NCBI RefSeq assembly: GCF_016863175.1
Contig: NZ_BOOJ01000006.1
Location: forward strand, 1-64,000
Length of the DNA stretch: 64,000 nucleotides
From: Paraplanobispora siamensis
GTDB taxonomy: Bacteria > Actinomycetota > Actinomycetes > Streptosporangiales > Streptosporangiaceae
Direction: 5' to 3'
The notes beneath the pieces were generated by a model. It had not been told where the DNA came from, ran no database searches, and saw only the letters and a program-made list of their open reading frames with translations. Positions 51,285 through 61,127 of this stretch are shown in pieces; the stretch's first letter is position 1; each line of letters begins with the position of its first letter. A program made the translations under genes and the position numbers.

Positions 51285-52334
51285 CTAGGAGCTGGTGACC
51301 CGGGTGATGCCGCCGACGTAGCCGATGACGCGGGCGAGCTCGCGGCTGCTCTTGGGCGGCACCGTGCTGACGTACTGCTGCGTCTCCACGATGCGCACCT
51401 CCTTCTTGAGGGTCTTCCGGTGATCCTCACGCTGGTCTTCGGGCACCTTCGCCAGGAGGTCCTCCGCGGAGTGATAGATCTTGGCCGTCCAGGTCGTCGT
51501 CCTGATCAGCGAGTACATGATCAGCGCTCCGCCGTCCGCGGTGCGCAGCGCGTGCACCGGGTAGTTCGCCGCGGCGAAGATCGAGTCGTAGCCGAGGCCT
51601 TCGTGCTTGCCCTCCTCGCGCAGGGAGATGATCTCCGTGGCGTGCGCGGTGGTGTGCGGGCCGTCGGCGATCAGCCCGGTGGCGAAACCTGCCCGCCCCT
51701 CCTCGGCGGTGGTCGCGTGCAGCGGGGCCATCAGCCGCGGGCTGATCTGCACGCCGGGGTCGTCCGCGCCCAGGGCGGCGGCGTAGCCCTCGGCGTCCCG
51801 GGCGATCTCCGGCGGCGCCGTGTCGAGCAGGGACATCGAGGAGATCTGCCACCCCTGCCCGGCCCGCACCACCGTCAGCAGGGCGGGGCGGGCCCGTCCC
51901 CCGGCGTCACGGCGGTCGACGACCGCGGCGAACCAGGCCGGGCCCTGGTTCAGCCGGGGGACCAGCAGCTGCGGCTCGCCCCAGGTGCGGAGGGGAGTGT
52001 CCTGCTTCATGCTCGCGGCGCTGGTGAAAGCGGCCTGGGTCAGCGCGAGGTAACCGTCGCGGGCCTGCTTGAGCAACTGGTTCTGGTCGGTGAGCCGCTG
52101 CGGATCGGCCGCGCCCAGGACCGCGTCGGCGGCGAGGATGTCCTTCAGCGCCCTGGTCGCCTCGGCCACCGTGACCTGCGGGCGGGCGGGGGCCGCGGGG
52201 ACGGTGGTCGTGTCGCTCGCCGCGGGGCTCCCGGTGGGGGCCGCCTCTCCGGCGGAACAGGCCGTCGTCACCGCGGCCGCGGTGACCAGGGCGAGCGAGA
52301 GCGCGAGCAGACCCCGCCGCCCTTGTCCCCGCAC
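51285..52334 (-). CDS. Conserved actinobacterial lipoprotein of unknown function
   Basis: This 349-residue protein has a lipoprotein-type signal ([18 protein letters not shown], lipid on Cys26) followed by a Thr/Pro/Ala linker. The rest alternates helices and strands; [12 protein letters not shown] and APAWF-like pieces recall NTF2-type beta-sheets. No catalytic motif is seen. The GTG at 52334 was chosen because GGGAGG lies 5 bases upstream and the signal begins there. It is divergent from prfB, and I believe similar lipoproteins occur next to prfB in related genomes, but I cannot confirm this. The function is unknown. Confidence 0.8.
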   Translation of the reverse strand: MRGQGRRGLLALSLALVTAAAVTTACSAGEAAPTGSPAASDTTTVPAAPARPQVTVAEATRALKDILAADAVLGAADPQRLTDQNQLLKQARDGYLALTQAAFTSAASMKQDTPLRTWGEPQLLVPRLNQGPAWFAAVVDRRDAGGRARPALLTVVRAGQGWQISSMSLLDTAPPEIARDAEGYAAALGADDPGVQISPRLMAPLHATTAEEGRAGFATGLIADGPHTTAHATEIISLREEGKHEGLGYDSIFAAANYPVHALRTADGGALIMYSLIRTTTWTAKIYHSAEDLLAKVPEDQREDHRKTLKKEVRIVETQQYVSTVPPKSSRELARVIGYVGGITRVTSS

Positions 52335-52446
52335 GCTCGCCTCCCGATGGCGCCTCCCGCTGGTGCCCGTCGCGGCGACCAGCCTAGCCACGACCCGGCC
52401 CGAGCCGTACACAACGGGGGGCGGAGGTCGCGTACCCTTTACAGAC

Positions 52447-53565
<1,119 letters not shown>

Positions 53566-53606
53566 GAGCCGGAGGCCGACGGCTCCGGGAGCCCGCGGCC
53601 GGGAGC

Positions 53607-53631
53607 CACGGGGGCCGCTCAGGCCCCCGTG
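53607..53631. terminator. Bidirectional terminator after prfB
   Basis: CACGGGGGCC (53607-53616) pairs perfectly with GGCCCCCGTG (53622-53631) over a 5-base loop. It also covers the stop codon of the convergent zinc-ribbon gene. Confidence 0.75.
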
Positions 53632-53810
53632 AGGTGCTTCAGGACCAGGGTGAGGAAGAAGAGCACGATCAGCGCCAGGGAGACCAGGGCGGGGGTCATT
53701 CCGCCCAGACCGCCCTGGTGCATGCGGTCACGGTTGGCCCGGCACAGGGGGCAGCGGCCCTCCGCGACGGGGTGTGCGCACCGCGCGCAGACCAGATCGT
53801 CACAGCTCAT
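53619..53810 (-). CDS. Small zinc-ribbon membrane protein
   Basis: This 63-residue protein begins with a zinc-ribbon: CARC at 8-11 and CPLC at 20-23, with Cys3 before them. A single C-terminal membrane helix follows (about 40-58, LVSLALIVLFFLTLVL). The cytoplasmic zinc module with a membrane anchor suggests a small adaptor or regulator. The gene is convergent with prfB and divergent from ftsE. The function is unknown. Confidence 0.75.
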   Translation of the reverse strand: MSCDDLVCARCAHPVAEGRCPLCRANRDRMHQGGLGGMTPALVSLALIVLFFLTLVLKHLTGA

Positions 53811-53905
53811 GATGTCCTCGCCTTCGGAGTCGTGACCACTTTATGCGGTCGTTACCGGGCGCCGAATCGTTTTGTTTCCGTTATGGACCTTCCATGCCAG
53901 TCTTC

Positions 53906-54026
53906 CCCCTAGACTGGGCTCCGGCCAACGGGGGTCTCGATCAGGGTAAAGATCGGAACCCTCCGGCCGGAGAGAGGCGGGAAGTGGTCCTCTGCCACCA
54001 CCGCGACCGTCCTAACCCCTAGACTG
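53906..54026. repeat. Direct repeat CCCCTAGACTG, possible twin -10 boxes before ftsE
   Basis: CCCCTAGACTG occurs at 53906-53916 and 54016-54026, 110 bases apart. Each contains TAGACT, a good actinobacterial -10 hexamer, so two promoters may serve ftsEX. No clear -35 boxes were found. Confidence 0.5.
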
Positions 54027-54033
54027 ACATGCC

Positions 54034-54048
54034 GTGATGCGCCCGTGA
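54034..54048 (+). other. Four-codon mini-ORF coupled to ftsE
   Basis: GTG-ATG-CGC-CCG-TGA begins nine bases after the TAGACT box at 54020-54025 and its stop overlaps the ftsE GTG (GTGA). As ftsE lacks a ribosome site, a leaderless mini-ORF could deliver ribosomes to it. This is inference. Confidence 0.35.
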
Positions 54049-54734
54049 TCCATTTTGATAATGTCACCAAGGTCTACGCGAACCAGAACCGGCCCGCGTT
54101 GGACCACGTCAGCGTTGACGTCGACAAGGGCGAGTTCGTGTTCCTCGTCGGCCCCTCGGGGTCCGGGAAGTCGACCTTTCTCCGCCTGGTCCTCAAGGAG
54201 GAGCGTCCCAACTCCGGGGCGATCCACGTGGCCGGCAAGGATCTCGCCCGACTGTCCAACTTCAAGGTGCCGCACCTGCGCCGCCGGATCGGCTGCGTGT
54301 TCCAGGACTTCCGGCTCCTGCCGAACAAGAACGTGTACGAGAACGTCGCGTTCGCCCTTGAGGTCATCGGAAAGCCCCGGCGGTTCATCCGCAAGGTCGT
54401 CCCCGAGGTCGTCGAGCTCGTCGGCCTGGAGGGCAAGGCCCACCGGATGCCCGACGAGCTGTCGGGTGGTGAGCAGCAGCGGGTCGCGATGGCCCGCGCC
54501 TTCGTCAACCGGCCGATGATCCTCCTCGCCGACGAGCCGACCGGAAACATCGACCCGGCGACGAGCATCGGCATCATGAAGGTGCTCGACCGCATCAACC
54601 GGACGGGCACCACCGTCGTCATGGCCACGCACGACGCGGCCATCGTCGACTCCATGCGCAAGCGCGTAGTGGAACTGGAGGACGGAAAGATCGTCCGAGA
54701 CCAGTCGCGTGGCGTCTACGGCCAGGCGTACTGA
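54045..54734 (+). CDS. ftsE: Cell-division ATP-binding protein FtsE
   Basis: This 229-residue ABC ATPase has Walker [10 protein letters not shown], the Q-loop [10 protein letters not shown], the signature LSGGEQQR, Walker [12 protein letters not shown] and the switch His in MATHDAAI. The FtsE-specific sequence around [18 protein letters not shown] is clear. FtsE with FtsX controls peptidoglycan hydrolases at the division site through the membrane. The GTG at 54045 has no Shine-Dalgarno sequence; the mini-ORF described above may explain how it is translated. ftsX follows 30 bases later. Confidence 0.96.
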   Translation: MIHFDNVTKVYANQNRPALDHVSVDVDKGEFVFLVGPSGSGKSTFLRLVLKEERPNSGAIHVAGKDLARLSNFKVPHLRRRIGCVFQDFRLLPNKNVYENVAFALEVIGKPRRFIRKVVPEVVELVGLEGKAHRMPDELSGGEQQRVAMARAFVNRPMILLADEPTGNIDPATSIGIMKVLDRINRTGTTVVMATHDAAIVDSMRKRVVELEDGKIVRDQSRGVYGQAY

Positions 54735-54764
54735 ACCAGGACCGGCAAAAGCGACAGGAAGAGC

Positions 54765-55673
54765 ATGCGGGCAAACTTCATCTTCTCCGAGGTCTGGATC
54801 GGCCTCCGCCGTAACCTCACGATGACCATCGCGGTCATCGTGACGGTGGCGATCGGCATGGCGTTGCTGGGTATCGGTCTGATGATCAACTCTCAGATCT
54901 CCGGCATGAAGGACTACTGGGCGGACAAGGTCGAGGTCTCGGTCTTCCTGTGCAAGAAGAACGACCCGTTCCCGCAGTGCAAGGGCACCGGCGGCGTCAA
55001 CGAGCAGGAGCAGGCGGCGCTCAGGGCGACCATCGAGGCGATGCCCCAGGTCCAGCAGGTCGAGTTCGAGGACGCGGCCAGCGCCTATGAGAACTTCAAG
55101 GTGCAGAACGCCAACAACACCGTGCTGCTCTCGGCGATCCAGGTCGAGGACATGCCCGAGTCCTTCCGGGTCAAGCTCAAGGACCCCAACGCCTACGCGG
55201 CGGTGATCGAGGAGCTCAAGGGCGCCCCCGGGGTCTCCAACGTGATCAACCAGAAGGAGATCCTGGAGAAGTTCTTCGGGCTGCTGGAGAAGCTCCGCTG
55301 GTTCGCCCTCATGATCGCCGGCTTCCTGGTCATCGCGGCCACCCTGCTGATCGGCAACACGGTCCGGCTGTCGGCGTACAACCGCCGCCGTGAGACGGGC
55401 ATCATGCGCCTGGTCGGCGCCTCCAACCTCTACATCCAGCTGCCGTTCGTGATGGAGGGCGTCATCGCCGGTCTGATCGGCGGTGTGGTGGCGGCGGTCC
55501 TGCTGATCGTCACCAAGGTCTTCCTCTTCGACGGCGTGCAGATCTACCTCGCCAACAACAGCCAGCTCAGCTGGGAGACCGTCGCCTCGGTGATCAGTCT
55601 CACCATGGTCGTCGGCGTCCTGATCTGTGTGCTCGCCTCGTTCGTCACGCTCCGCCGTTACCTGCGTGTGTAA
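54765..55673 (+). CDS. ftsX: Cell-division membrane protein FtsX
   Basis: This 302-residue protein has four membrane helices (about 22-42, 175-200, 225-250 and 270-295) and a large extracellular domain between the first two. A Cys pair in [12 protein letters not shown] could form a disulfide, as in mycobacterial FtsX. The late stretch [24 protein letters not shown] is the FtsX/MacB-type signature. It transmits ATP hydrolysis by FtsE to cell-wall hydrolases, RipC in mycobacteria. AGGAAGAGC precedes the ATG. The gene order ftsE-ftsX-smpB is standard in actinobacteria. Confidence 0.95.
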   Translation: MRANFIFSEVWIGLRRNLTMTIAVIVTVAIGMALLGIGLMINSQISGMKDYWADKVEVSVFLCKKNDPFPQCKGTGGVNEQEQAALRATIEAMPQVQQVEFEDAASAYENFKVQNANNTVLLSAIQVEDMPESFRVKLKDPNAYAAVIEELKGAPGVSNVINQKEILEKFFGLLEKLRWFALMIAGFLVIAATLLIGNTVRLSAYNRRRETGIMRLVGASNLYIQLPFVMEGVIAGLIGGVVAAVLLIVTKVFLFDGVQIYLANNSQLSWETVASVISLTMVVGVLICVLASFVTLRRYLRV

Positions 55674-55696
55674 GGCGTCCCGGTAGGCTCCAAGGC

Positions 55697-56164
55697 ATGC
55701 CACGTGAGACCGGGCGGAAGGTCGTCGCCCAGAACAAGCGTGCCCGGCACGACTATCACATCGAGGACACCTACGAGGCCGGCCTCGTGCTGCAGGGCAC
55801 CGAAGTCAAGTCACTGCGCCTCGGCCGCGCCTCCCTCGTGGACGGGTACGCCACGCTCAAGGACGGCGAGGCGTGGTTGATCAACATCCACATCCCCGAG
55901 TACACCATGGGGACGTGGACCAACCACGCGGCGCGGCGCACGCGCAAGCTGCTCCTGCACCGCAAGGAGATCGAGAAGCTGGCCGCCAAGACGAAGGAGG
56001 GCGGCCTGACCCTGGTCCCGCTGTCGCTCTACTTCAAGGACGGCAAGGCCAAGGTGGAGATCGCCCTGGCCAAGGGTAAGAAGGACTGGGACAAGCGGCA
56101 GAGCCTGGCCGAGAAGCAGGCCAAGCGGGAGATGGCCCGCGAAATCAGGCACCGGAACAGATGA
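55697..56164 (+). CDS. smpB: SsrA-binding protein SmpB
   Basis: This 155-residue RNA-binding protein binds the tRNA-like part of tmRNA and brings it to stalled ribosomes. It has the SmpB core [40 protein letters not shown] and [19 protein letters not shown], and the basic C-terminal tail [13 protein letters not shown] that enters the empty mRNA channel. A TAGGCT -10 box (55684-55689) ends seven bases before the ATG, suggesting an internal leaderless promoter. The stop overlaps the next start by 4 bases (ATGA). Its RNA partner ssrA is 2.2 kb downstream. Confidence 0.96.
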   Translation: MPRETGRKVVAQNKRARHDYHIEDTYEAGLVLQGTEVKSLRLGRASLVDGYATLKDGEAWLINIHIPEYTMGTWTNHAARRTRKLLLHRKEIEKLAAKTKEGGLTLVPLSLYFKDGKAKVEIALAKGKKDWDKRQSLAEKQAKREMAREIRHRNR

Positions 56165-58050
56165 CCGTGATGGGCAGACCCCGCAGGACCGTCGCCGCCG
56201 CCCTCGCGCTGGCGGTGATGGTCCCCACGCTCTCCGCATGCTTCGAGGAGCCCTCGGCCCACGAAGCGGTCCGTGACTTCCTCGTCGGCTGGCAGACCGG
56301 CGACTACGTCACGGCCGCCCGGCGCACCGACGGCGACGAGAAGACGGTGAGCAAGGCGCTGGAGGACGCCAAGATCCAGCTCGACGCGGCCTCGTTCCGG
56401 TTCGCGGTCAAGGGGATCAGGAGCGAGGGCGGGGAGGCCCAGGCCGACTTCGCGGCCGAGGTCGATCTGGGGGAGAACAACCCCCTGTGGGAGTACGACG
56501 GCAAGCTCCCCCTGCACCTGGTCGACGGGCGCTGGAAGGTGCGCTGGTCGCCCAGCGTGCTCCACCCCCGGCTGCGCGAGGGGCAGCGCTTCGCGGTGGA
56601 CGTCGACCCCGAGAGCCGCCACCCGATCGTCGACTACACCGGCGACGCGCTGCAGGAGCTCGCCACCCTGCACGTGGCCAGCGTCGTCCCGGCCAAGCTG
56701 GACGATCCGGCCAGGCTCTGCGAGCAGCTGTCCAAGGTGACGGGATTCCCCCAGGACCGGCTGCTGAGCCGGATCCTGTCGGCCAGCCCCAGCAAGCAGG
56801 TGCCGCTGGTCACCTTCGGGCCCGCCAGGTTCGCCCAGCTCCGCTCGGAGCTGGAGGCCATCGAGGGCCTCCAGTTCGCCCCCCAGAAGCAGGCGGTCGC
56901 GCCCGACTCGCCCAGGCAGATCGTCGGCACGGTCACCGCCGTCACGCCGAAGACCGAGCAGCAGCTCGGCGGTCCGCAGCGCGCCGGTGACACGGTCGGC
57001 CGGGACGGCCTGCAGGAGGCCTACCAGGAGTACCTGACCGGCTCGACCAAGACCAGTGTGATCACCGTGGACCTCAAGACGCTGGAGGAGGCGGAGGAGC
57101 TCGCCACCTGGCGGCCCGGCCGCGCCGCCGCGCCGGTGCAGACCACGCTCGACCGGCACGCCCAGAAGGCCGCCGACTCCGCGCTGGCCGGGGGTTACCG
57201 CGGCATGATCGTCGCGGTGCAGGCCTCGACCGGCAACGTGCTGGCCGTGGGAAGCACCAAGGAGTACCACCAGGAGATGGACGCCCTTGACGGGGAGTTC
57301 CCGGCCGGGACCGCCTTCTCGATCATCTCCGTCGAGGCGCTGCTCAAGGCGCAGGTGGACCTCAAGCAGAAGCTCGCCTGCCCGCAGGACCGGACCGTGG
57401 GCGGGGCCAGGTTCCACCACTCCGGCCCGCCGGCCGGCAGCGCGCCCACCCTCCAGGGCAACTTCGCCAACGGCTGCGTGACCGCGCTGGCCTCGCTCGC
57501 CCGCCGGATCGACCCGGCCGTGCTGCAGGCCGGCGCCGCCAAGTTCGGCATCGGCTCCGAGTGGACCCTGCCGCTGAAGTCCTTCAGCGGCTCGATGCAG
57601 CCGCTGAAGAACGACGCGGCCGTCGCCCGCGCGCTCGCCGGGCAGAACGTCTCGGTCAGCCCGCTGTCGATGGCCCTGGTGGCCGGGGCGGTCGCCTCGG
57701 GCACCTGGCGGCCGCCGGTCCTGGTCACCGCCCCCAAGCTCTCGGACCTGTCGGCCGAGGCCGAGCCGCCCGAGGTCGTGCTCCCGGTCGAGCTCGACGA
57801 GAAGACCGTGACCACCCTGCGCGCCCTCATGCGCACCGGGGTGACCTCGGGTTCCGCCCGGGCCGCGGCGGCCCCGGGCGACCCGGTGCACGGCATCACC
57901 GCCGCCGCGTCGCGGGGTGACAAGCCGCTGGCCTGGTTCGTGGGCTGGCAGGGGGACGTGGCGGTGGCCGTACTCGTGGACGGCTCCGATTCCACCGCCG
58001 GAGCGACCGTCGCGGGCCGGTTCTTCCAGAACCTGCGTGACGGGATGTGA
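56161..58050 (+). CDS. Catalytically dead PBP-like lipoprotein (MecA-N plus degenerate transpeptidase)
   Basis: This 629-residue protein has a lipoprotein signal (LSAC, Cys27), an NTF2-like MecA-N domain (about 35-150; [16 protein letters not shown] matches the paralogue at 7220-8809) and a transpeptidase-like domain. All three catalytic motifs are lost. Where the paralogue has STFK this protein has Thr384-Ala-Phe-Ser387, SCN is replaced by Gly438-Cys-Val440, and KTGT by Gly578-Ile-Thr-Ala. Flanking sequences align well, so this is replacement, not misalignment. It is full-length and intact, coupled to smpB by an ATGA overlap. A role as a regulator or scaffold outside the membrane, perhaps binding peptidoglycan or a beta-lactam-like ligand, is inference. 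Confidence 0.88.
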   Translation: MTVMGRPRRTVAAALALAVMVPTLSACFEEPSAHEAVRDFLVGWQTGDYVTAARRTDGDEKTVSKALEDAKIQLDAASFRFAVKGIRSEGGEAQADFAAEVDLGENNPLWEYDGKLPLHLVDGRWKVRWSPSVLHPRLREGQRFAVDVDPESRHPIVDYTGDALQELATLHVASVVPAKLDDPARLCEQLSKVTGFPQDRLLSRILSASPSKQVPLVTFGPARFAQLRSELEAIEGLQFAPQKQAVAPDSPRQIVGTVTAVTPKTEQQLGGPQRAGDTVGRDGLQEAYQEYLTGSTKTSVITVDLKTLEEAEELATWRPGRAAAPVQTTLDRHAQKAADSALAGGYRGMIVAVQASTGNVLAVGSTKEYHQEMDALDGEFPAGTAFSIISVEALLKAQVDLKQKLACPQDRTVGGARFHHSGPPAGSAPTLQGNFANGCVTALASLARRIDPAVLQAGAAKFGIGSEWTLPLKSFSGSMQPLKNDAAVARALAGQNVSVSPLSMALVAGAVASGTWRPPVLVTAPKLSDLSAEAEPPEVVLPVELDEKTVTTLRALMRTGVTSGSARAAAAPGDPVHGITAAASRGDKPLAWFVGWQGDVAVAVLVDGSDSTAGATVAGRFFQNLRDGM

Positions 58051-58390
58051 CCTCGTGAGAAATTCTCATGACTCCGAGCAACCATCGGGCACCTGATCTG
58101 CGTCTTCCTAAGTGACTGAGCACCGCTCGGGGGGTTGCGGGCTCAGTCGCCGTGATGAGATCAGGGCTTCATCTCGGGGGAAGCCCTGCCGTCCGGACCG
58201 GCTCGACCCTGCCGGTCAGCCCCGGGGGTGCGTGCGTGATGCCGCGCCCCCGGGGCCTCGGCGTTTTGCGGGGGTTCGGGATTTCTTTACCTCCCGGCCC
58301 GCCGGTCGGGAATTGAGTTGGCGCAGGAGTCGTTGTAACCGGTATCTTCGGATCGCCCGGCCCTTCGGGGGCGGGTTGACAACTCAACAG
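58051..58390. other. 340-base region between the PBP-like gene and ssrA
   Basis: No gene is seen. It holds a terminator at 58219-58256 and must hold the ssrA promoter. A possible pair is TTGGCG at 58318-58323 with TATCTT at 58343-58348 (19-base spacing), giving a short 5' leader removed by processing. Confidence 0.5.
58219..58256 (+). terminator. Terminator of the ftsEX-smpB-PBP unit
   Basis: GCCCCGGGGG (58219-58228) pairs with CCCCCGGGGC (58247-58256) over an 18-base loop, followed by CTCGGCGTTTT. Confidence 0.75.
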
Positions 58391-58772
58391 GGGGGTGACT
58401 GGTTTCGACTTTGGCTTTGCAAGTCAGGGGAAGCGGGTCGGGGACTGCGGACATAACCCCGTCAACACTGTGACCGCGACCAATAAGTGCCAATAAGAAG
58501 CACTCCGAGGTTAGCCAGGGTTCCCTGGCCCTCGCCGCCTAAGCAGCGAGGAACCTCTGCCGGCCCGGGAGCGCCTCCGGCCCGGATCCGGCATCGCTAG
58601 GAGGCTCAACCGCGAGACCCGGCCACGGGGTCGAGCGGGAAATCTAACAGTGGCTGAGCCCGTCGGCGTCTTGCCTGCGTGATCGCCGGGGCTGAGAAAA
58701 GCACAGCAGGCTGCACCCGGAGAAGCCCTGGTTTGGAGTTGAAGGACGCGGGTTCGATTCCCGCCACCTCCA
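58391..58772 (+). ncRNA. ssrA: Transfer-messenger RNA
   Basis: The 5' end GGGGGTGACTGGTTTCGACT and the 3' end GGTTCGATTCCCGCCACCTCCA are the tRNA-like parts; GGGGGTG (58391-58397) pairs with CACCTCC (58765-58771) as the acceptor stem with one G-U pair. The 3' CCA is not encoded, since the DNA reads A-CCC after the stem. The tag frame starts at GCC 58489 after AATAAGT and reads ANKKHSEVSQGSLALAA, ending with TAA at 58540-58542. The ALAA ending is the ClpXP degradation signal. tmRNA with SmpB rescues stalled ribosomes and tags the unfinished protein. Confidence 0.95.
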
Positions 58773-58836
58773 CCCGAGTCGCGTCACTCGGACACCGCTC
58801 GCCGAGAGCGGTGACGAGGAGCGCGCACCCCCTGTG

Positions 58837-58866
58837 AACGGCGGTGCCTGCCAAGGCGCCGCCGTT
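58837..58866 (+). terminator. Terminator of ssrA
   Basis: AACGGCGG (58837-58844) pairs perfectly with CCGCCGTT (58859-58866), with an inner GCC/GGC stem, followed by GTTGTTTTC. A smaller 7-bp hairpin lies at 58794-58812. Confidence 0.8.
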
Positions 58867-58975
58867 GTTGTTTTCACAGCCCTGTGAGCCGGATCACCGG
58901 CCGCGCCCGTCACGGCGGCACCCGCCCGATCCGTCCAGTTGGTCGCACGTCTCGATCGACGACCCGAGGACGACC

Positions 58976-59971
58976 ATGACTCGACTGGACCGCATGTCCC
59001 CGCCCTCCTCCGCTGAACGGCCGGTACGCAGACGACGCCGGCTTCGTCCGCTGGCGGCGGTGATCACGTTGCTGGTGGCCGCACTGGTGTGGGGCGCCTA
59101 CGGCTGGCAACCCGCCGAGGGCGGCCGTGCCTTCCGCTCGCCGTACCTGGCCGAGGTCGGCTCCCGCTACGCCGACACCCCGATCGCCCGCTTCCACTAC
59201 ATCCGGGCCGGCTCCGGCACCCCGGTGGTCCTGCTCTCGCCCGGAGGCACCTCGGTGATCGGCTGGAAGGACCAGTTCGAGGTGCTGGCCCGCGATCACA
59301 CCGTCTACGTGGTCGACCTGCCGGGACAGGGCTACACCCGGCTGAAGGACGCCGGTTTCGCCTTCGACCTGGACGCCATGACCACCGCCGTCGGCGCGTT
59401 CCTGGACGCGGTCGGCGTACGGCGGGCCGCGCTGGCGGGCAACTCCTGGAGCGGCGGCTGGGCCCTGGCCTTCGCTCAGCGCCACCCCGAGCGCGTAACC
59501 AGGCTCGCCCTGCTGGACGCCACCGGGCTGGACCTGCCCGGCACCTGGATGTGGGAGTCGCTGAAGATCCCCGTCATCGGTGAGCTGGCCGTCAAACTGT
59601 CCACCGGCAAGTCCACCGTCCGCAGCATGGCCGAGGGCATGATGGTCGACAAGCGGCGCCTCACCGACGGGCTGCTGGACGAGTGGTGGGCGCCGATGAC
59701 CTTCCACGACAACATCCGCGCCACCTACCTGCTGGAACGCCGCCTGGACTGGGCGCAGACCGAACGGGCCCTGCCCGCGACCAGGACTCCGACCCTGGTG
59801 CTGTGGGGCAGGCAGGACACCGTCCAGCCCGTCGAGCGCGCCCACCGCTTCGCCGAGCTTCTGCCCGACGCCCGGCTGCAGATCCTGGACGGCTGCGGTC
59901 ACGCCCCGCAGCTGGACTGCCCGGAACCGGTCAACCGCCATCTCCGGGCGTTCTTCACCGACTCCCGGTGA
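58976..59971 (+). CDS. Alpha/beta-hydrolase with N-terminal membrane anchor
   Basis: This 331-residue protein has an arginine-rich start, one membrane helix (about 26-42) and an alpha/beta-hydrolase fold outside. The nucleophile Ser157 lies in GNSWSGG, the acid Asp in LWGRQDTVQP and the His in GCGHAPQLD. The positive residues before the helix suggest the catalytic domain faces out. SPGGTS near residue 89 provides the oxyanion hole. Substrates may be esters, lactones or epoxides. The ATG at 58976 has CGAGGA upstream. It is convergent with the sigma-associated gene, with 36 bases between. Confidence 0.87.
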   Translation: MTRLDRMSPPSSAERPVRRRRRLRPLAAVITLLVAALVWGAYGWQPAEGGRAFRSPYLAEVGSRYADTPIARFHYIRAGSGTPVVLLSPGGTSVIGWKDQFEVLARDHTVYVVDLPGQGYTRLKDAGFAFDLDAMTTAVGAFLDAVGVRRAALAGNSWSGGWALAFAQRHPERVTRLALLDATGLDLPGTWMWESLKIPVIGELAVKLSTGKSTVRSMAEGMMVDKRRLTDGLLDEWWAPMTFHDNIRATYLLERRLDWAQTERALPATRTPTLVLWGRQDTVQPVERAHRFAELLPDARLQILDGCGHAPQLDCPEPVNRHLRAFFTDSR

Positions 59972-60007
59972 CCCCGCCGCGGCGCGCCGCCGGCCTCTCC
60001 CGCGGGT

Positions 60008-60463
60008 TCAGAGCGTGATCCAGGTGGTCAGCACGTTCAGGCCGCCGGGGGTGCGGCAGTGCAGGCGGAAGGGCTCGGCGGGGATGGGCTGGATGGTGAA
60101 GAAGCCCACCTTGTCGGTGGTCCTCACGGCGTCCTGGCCCGATCTCTCCTGGACGCGGACCTCCGCCTCCTGCGGGGGGACCAGCTGCCCCAGCAGCTGC
60201 AGCTCGGTCACTTCGAGCTCGATGGTCAGCCCCGAGGAGACGAAGGTGAGAGTGCGCAGGCAGGCCGGCTCAGCCCGCGTCAGCGACTGCGGCTCCGGGT
60301 GGAGGTGGGAGTCGTACACGAGCTGGGCGAGCTCGATGTCGATGTCGTCCATCGTGAACGCCGCCCGGGCCGCCGCGACGAACTCGGGCGGTACGTCCTT
60401 CGCGGCGGCCAGCGCCACCGCCAGCCGGGCCAGCAGTTCCTCGTCGCTCCAGACCTCAGCCAT
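60008..60463 (-). CDS. Small protein coupled to an ECF-like sigma factor
   Basis: This 151-residue protein has a helical N-terminus (about 1-45: WSDEELLARLAVALAAAKDVPPEF) and a beta-rich C-terminus (about 65-151: TFVSSGLTIELEV, LGQLVPPQEAEVRVQ, FRLHCRT). It resembles uncharacterised proteins seen next to sigma factors and CHAT proteins in actinomycetes. It lacks the zinc-binding motif of classical anti-sigma factors. The ATG at 60463 has AGGAG 8 bases upstream and lies inside the sigma gene end (8-base overlap), so the two are translated together, typical for a sigma factor and its regulator. A role as anti-sigma factor or protease substrate is inference. Confidence 0.8.
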   Translation of the reverse strand: MAEVWSDEELLARLAVALAAAKDVPPEFVAAARAAFTMDDIDIELAQLVYDSHLHPEPQSLTRAEPACLRTLTFVSSGLTIELEVTELQLLGQLVPPQEAEVRVQERSGQDAVRTTDKVGFFTIQPIPAEPFRLHCRTPGGLNVLTTWITL

Positions 60464-61046
60464 ATTGCTCACTCCTGGAGGTCTCGGTGGTCATCAACGC
60501 GACCAGAGCGGGATCGGCTCGTAGTTTCTCCAGGCAGCGGGCGCGTGTCGGGCCGATGCTGCCGATCGACATCCCCAGCCGGGCGCCGATCTCCTCGTAC
60601 GGCACGCCCTCCATGCGAAGGAGCAGGATCTGCTGGCACGTGGCGGAGAGCTCCGCGAACGCCGCGCGCAGGACCGCGTTCCGCTCGGCGGCCTCCAGCT
60701 CCTGCTCGATCAGCTTGGACTCGTCGTCCGGGGTCATCTCGAAGTCCAGGGGTTGCTCGGTGCCCTCTTGTCTGCGTCTTGCCCGGAATACGCGAGAGCA
60801 TTCGTGCTTGGTGGTCGTGGCGAGCCAGCCGGGCAGGGCCGCCGGCTCGCGCAGGGCCTTCAGCTGCCCCACCGCGCGCAACCATACGTTCTGCGCAACG
60901 TCGTCGATGTCGGTACGGGCCAGCCCGTACCGGCGGCAGATCGACCACACGAGCGGCGCGTACCGATCGACCAGTTCGTTCCACGCGTCCTGGTCACCCT
61001 CGCGGGCACGGACGACCAGGGCGGTGACCGTAGGAGTGTCCGTCAT
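60456..61046 (-). CDS. ECF-like RNA polymerase sigma factor
   Basis: This 196-residue sigma factor has region 2 (about 10-80: DAWNELVDRYAPLVWSICRR, DIDDVAQNVWLRAV, with ATTTKHECSRVFRARRR) and region 4 (about 125-175: LLLRMEGVPYEEIGARLGM, SIGSIGPTRARCLEKLR). There is no extra C-terminal domain. The ATG at 61046 has AGGAGG 5 bases upstream. A perfect hairpin lies just before it, so it is probably expressed apart from the subtilase. The next gene overlaps its end. It should direct RNA polymerase to a small set of promoters, perhaps including the neighbouring protease genes. Confidence 0.92.
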   Translation of the reverse strand: MTDTPTVTALVVRAREGDQDAWNELVDRYAPLVWSICRRYGLARTDIDDVAQNVWLRAVGQLKALREPAALPGWLATTTKHECSRVFRARRRQEGTEQPLDFEMTPDDESKLIEQELEAAERNAVLRAAFAELSATCQQILLLRMEGVPYEEIGARLGMSIGSIGPTRARCLEKLRADPALVALMTTETSRSEQYG

Positions 61047-61072
61047 TGACGCCTCCTCCCACCTGTCGTGGG

Positions 61073-61098
61073 GATGGCGCCGGGGGACCGGCGCCATC
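61073..61098 (-). terminator. Perfect 10-bp hairpin between subtilase and sigma gene
   Basis: GATGGCGCCG (61073-61082) pairs with CGGCGCCATC (61089-61098) over a 6-base loop. It lies 29 bases after the subtilase stop and 27 before the sigma start on the minus strand; it may terminate the subtilase transcript or act as a leader hairpin. Confidence 0.65.
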
Positions 61099-61127
61099 AG
61101 TCAATCTATGGAGCGCGGGGCCTCAGG

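Noticed and set aside
58719-58775. A tRNA gene ending in GGTTCGATTCCCGCC
   Set aside because: This is the 3' tRNA-like half of tmRNA; there is no anticodon arm, and the 5' half is 330 bases upstream.
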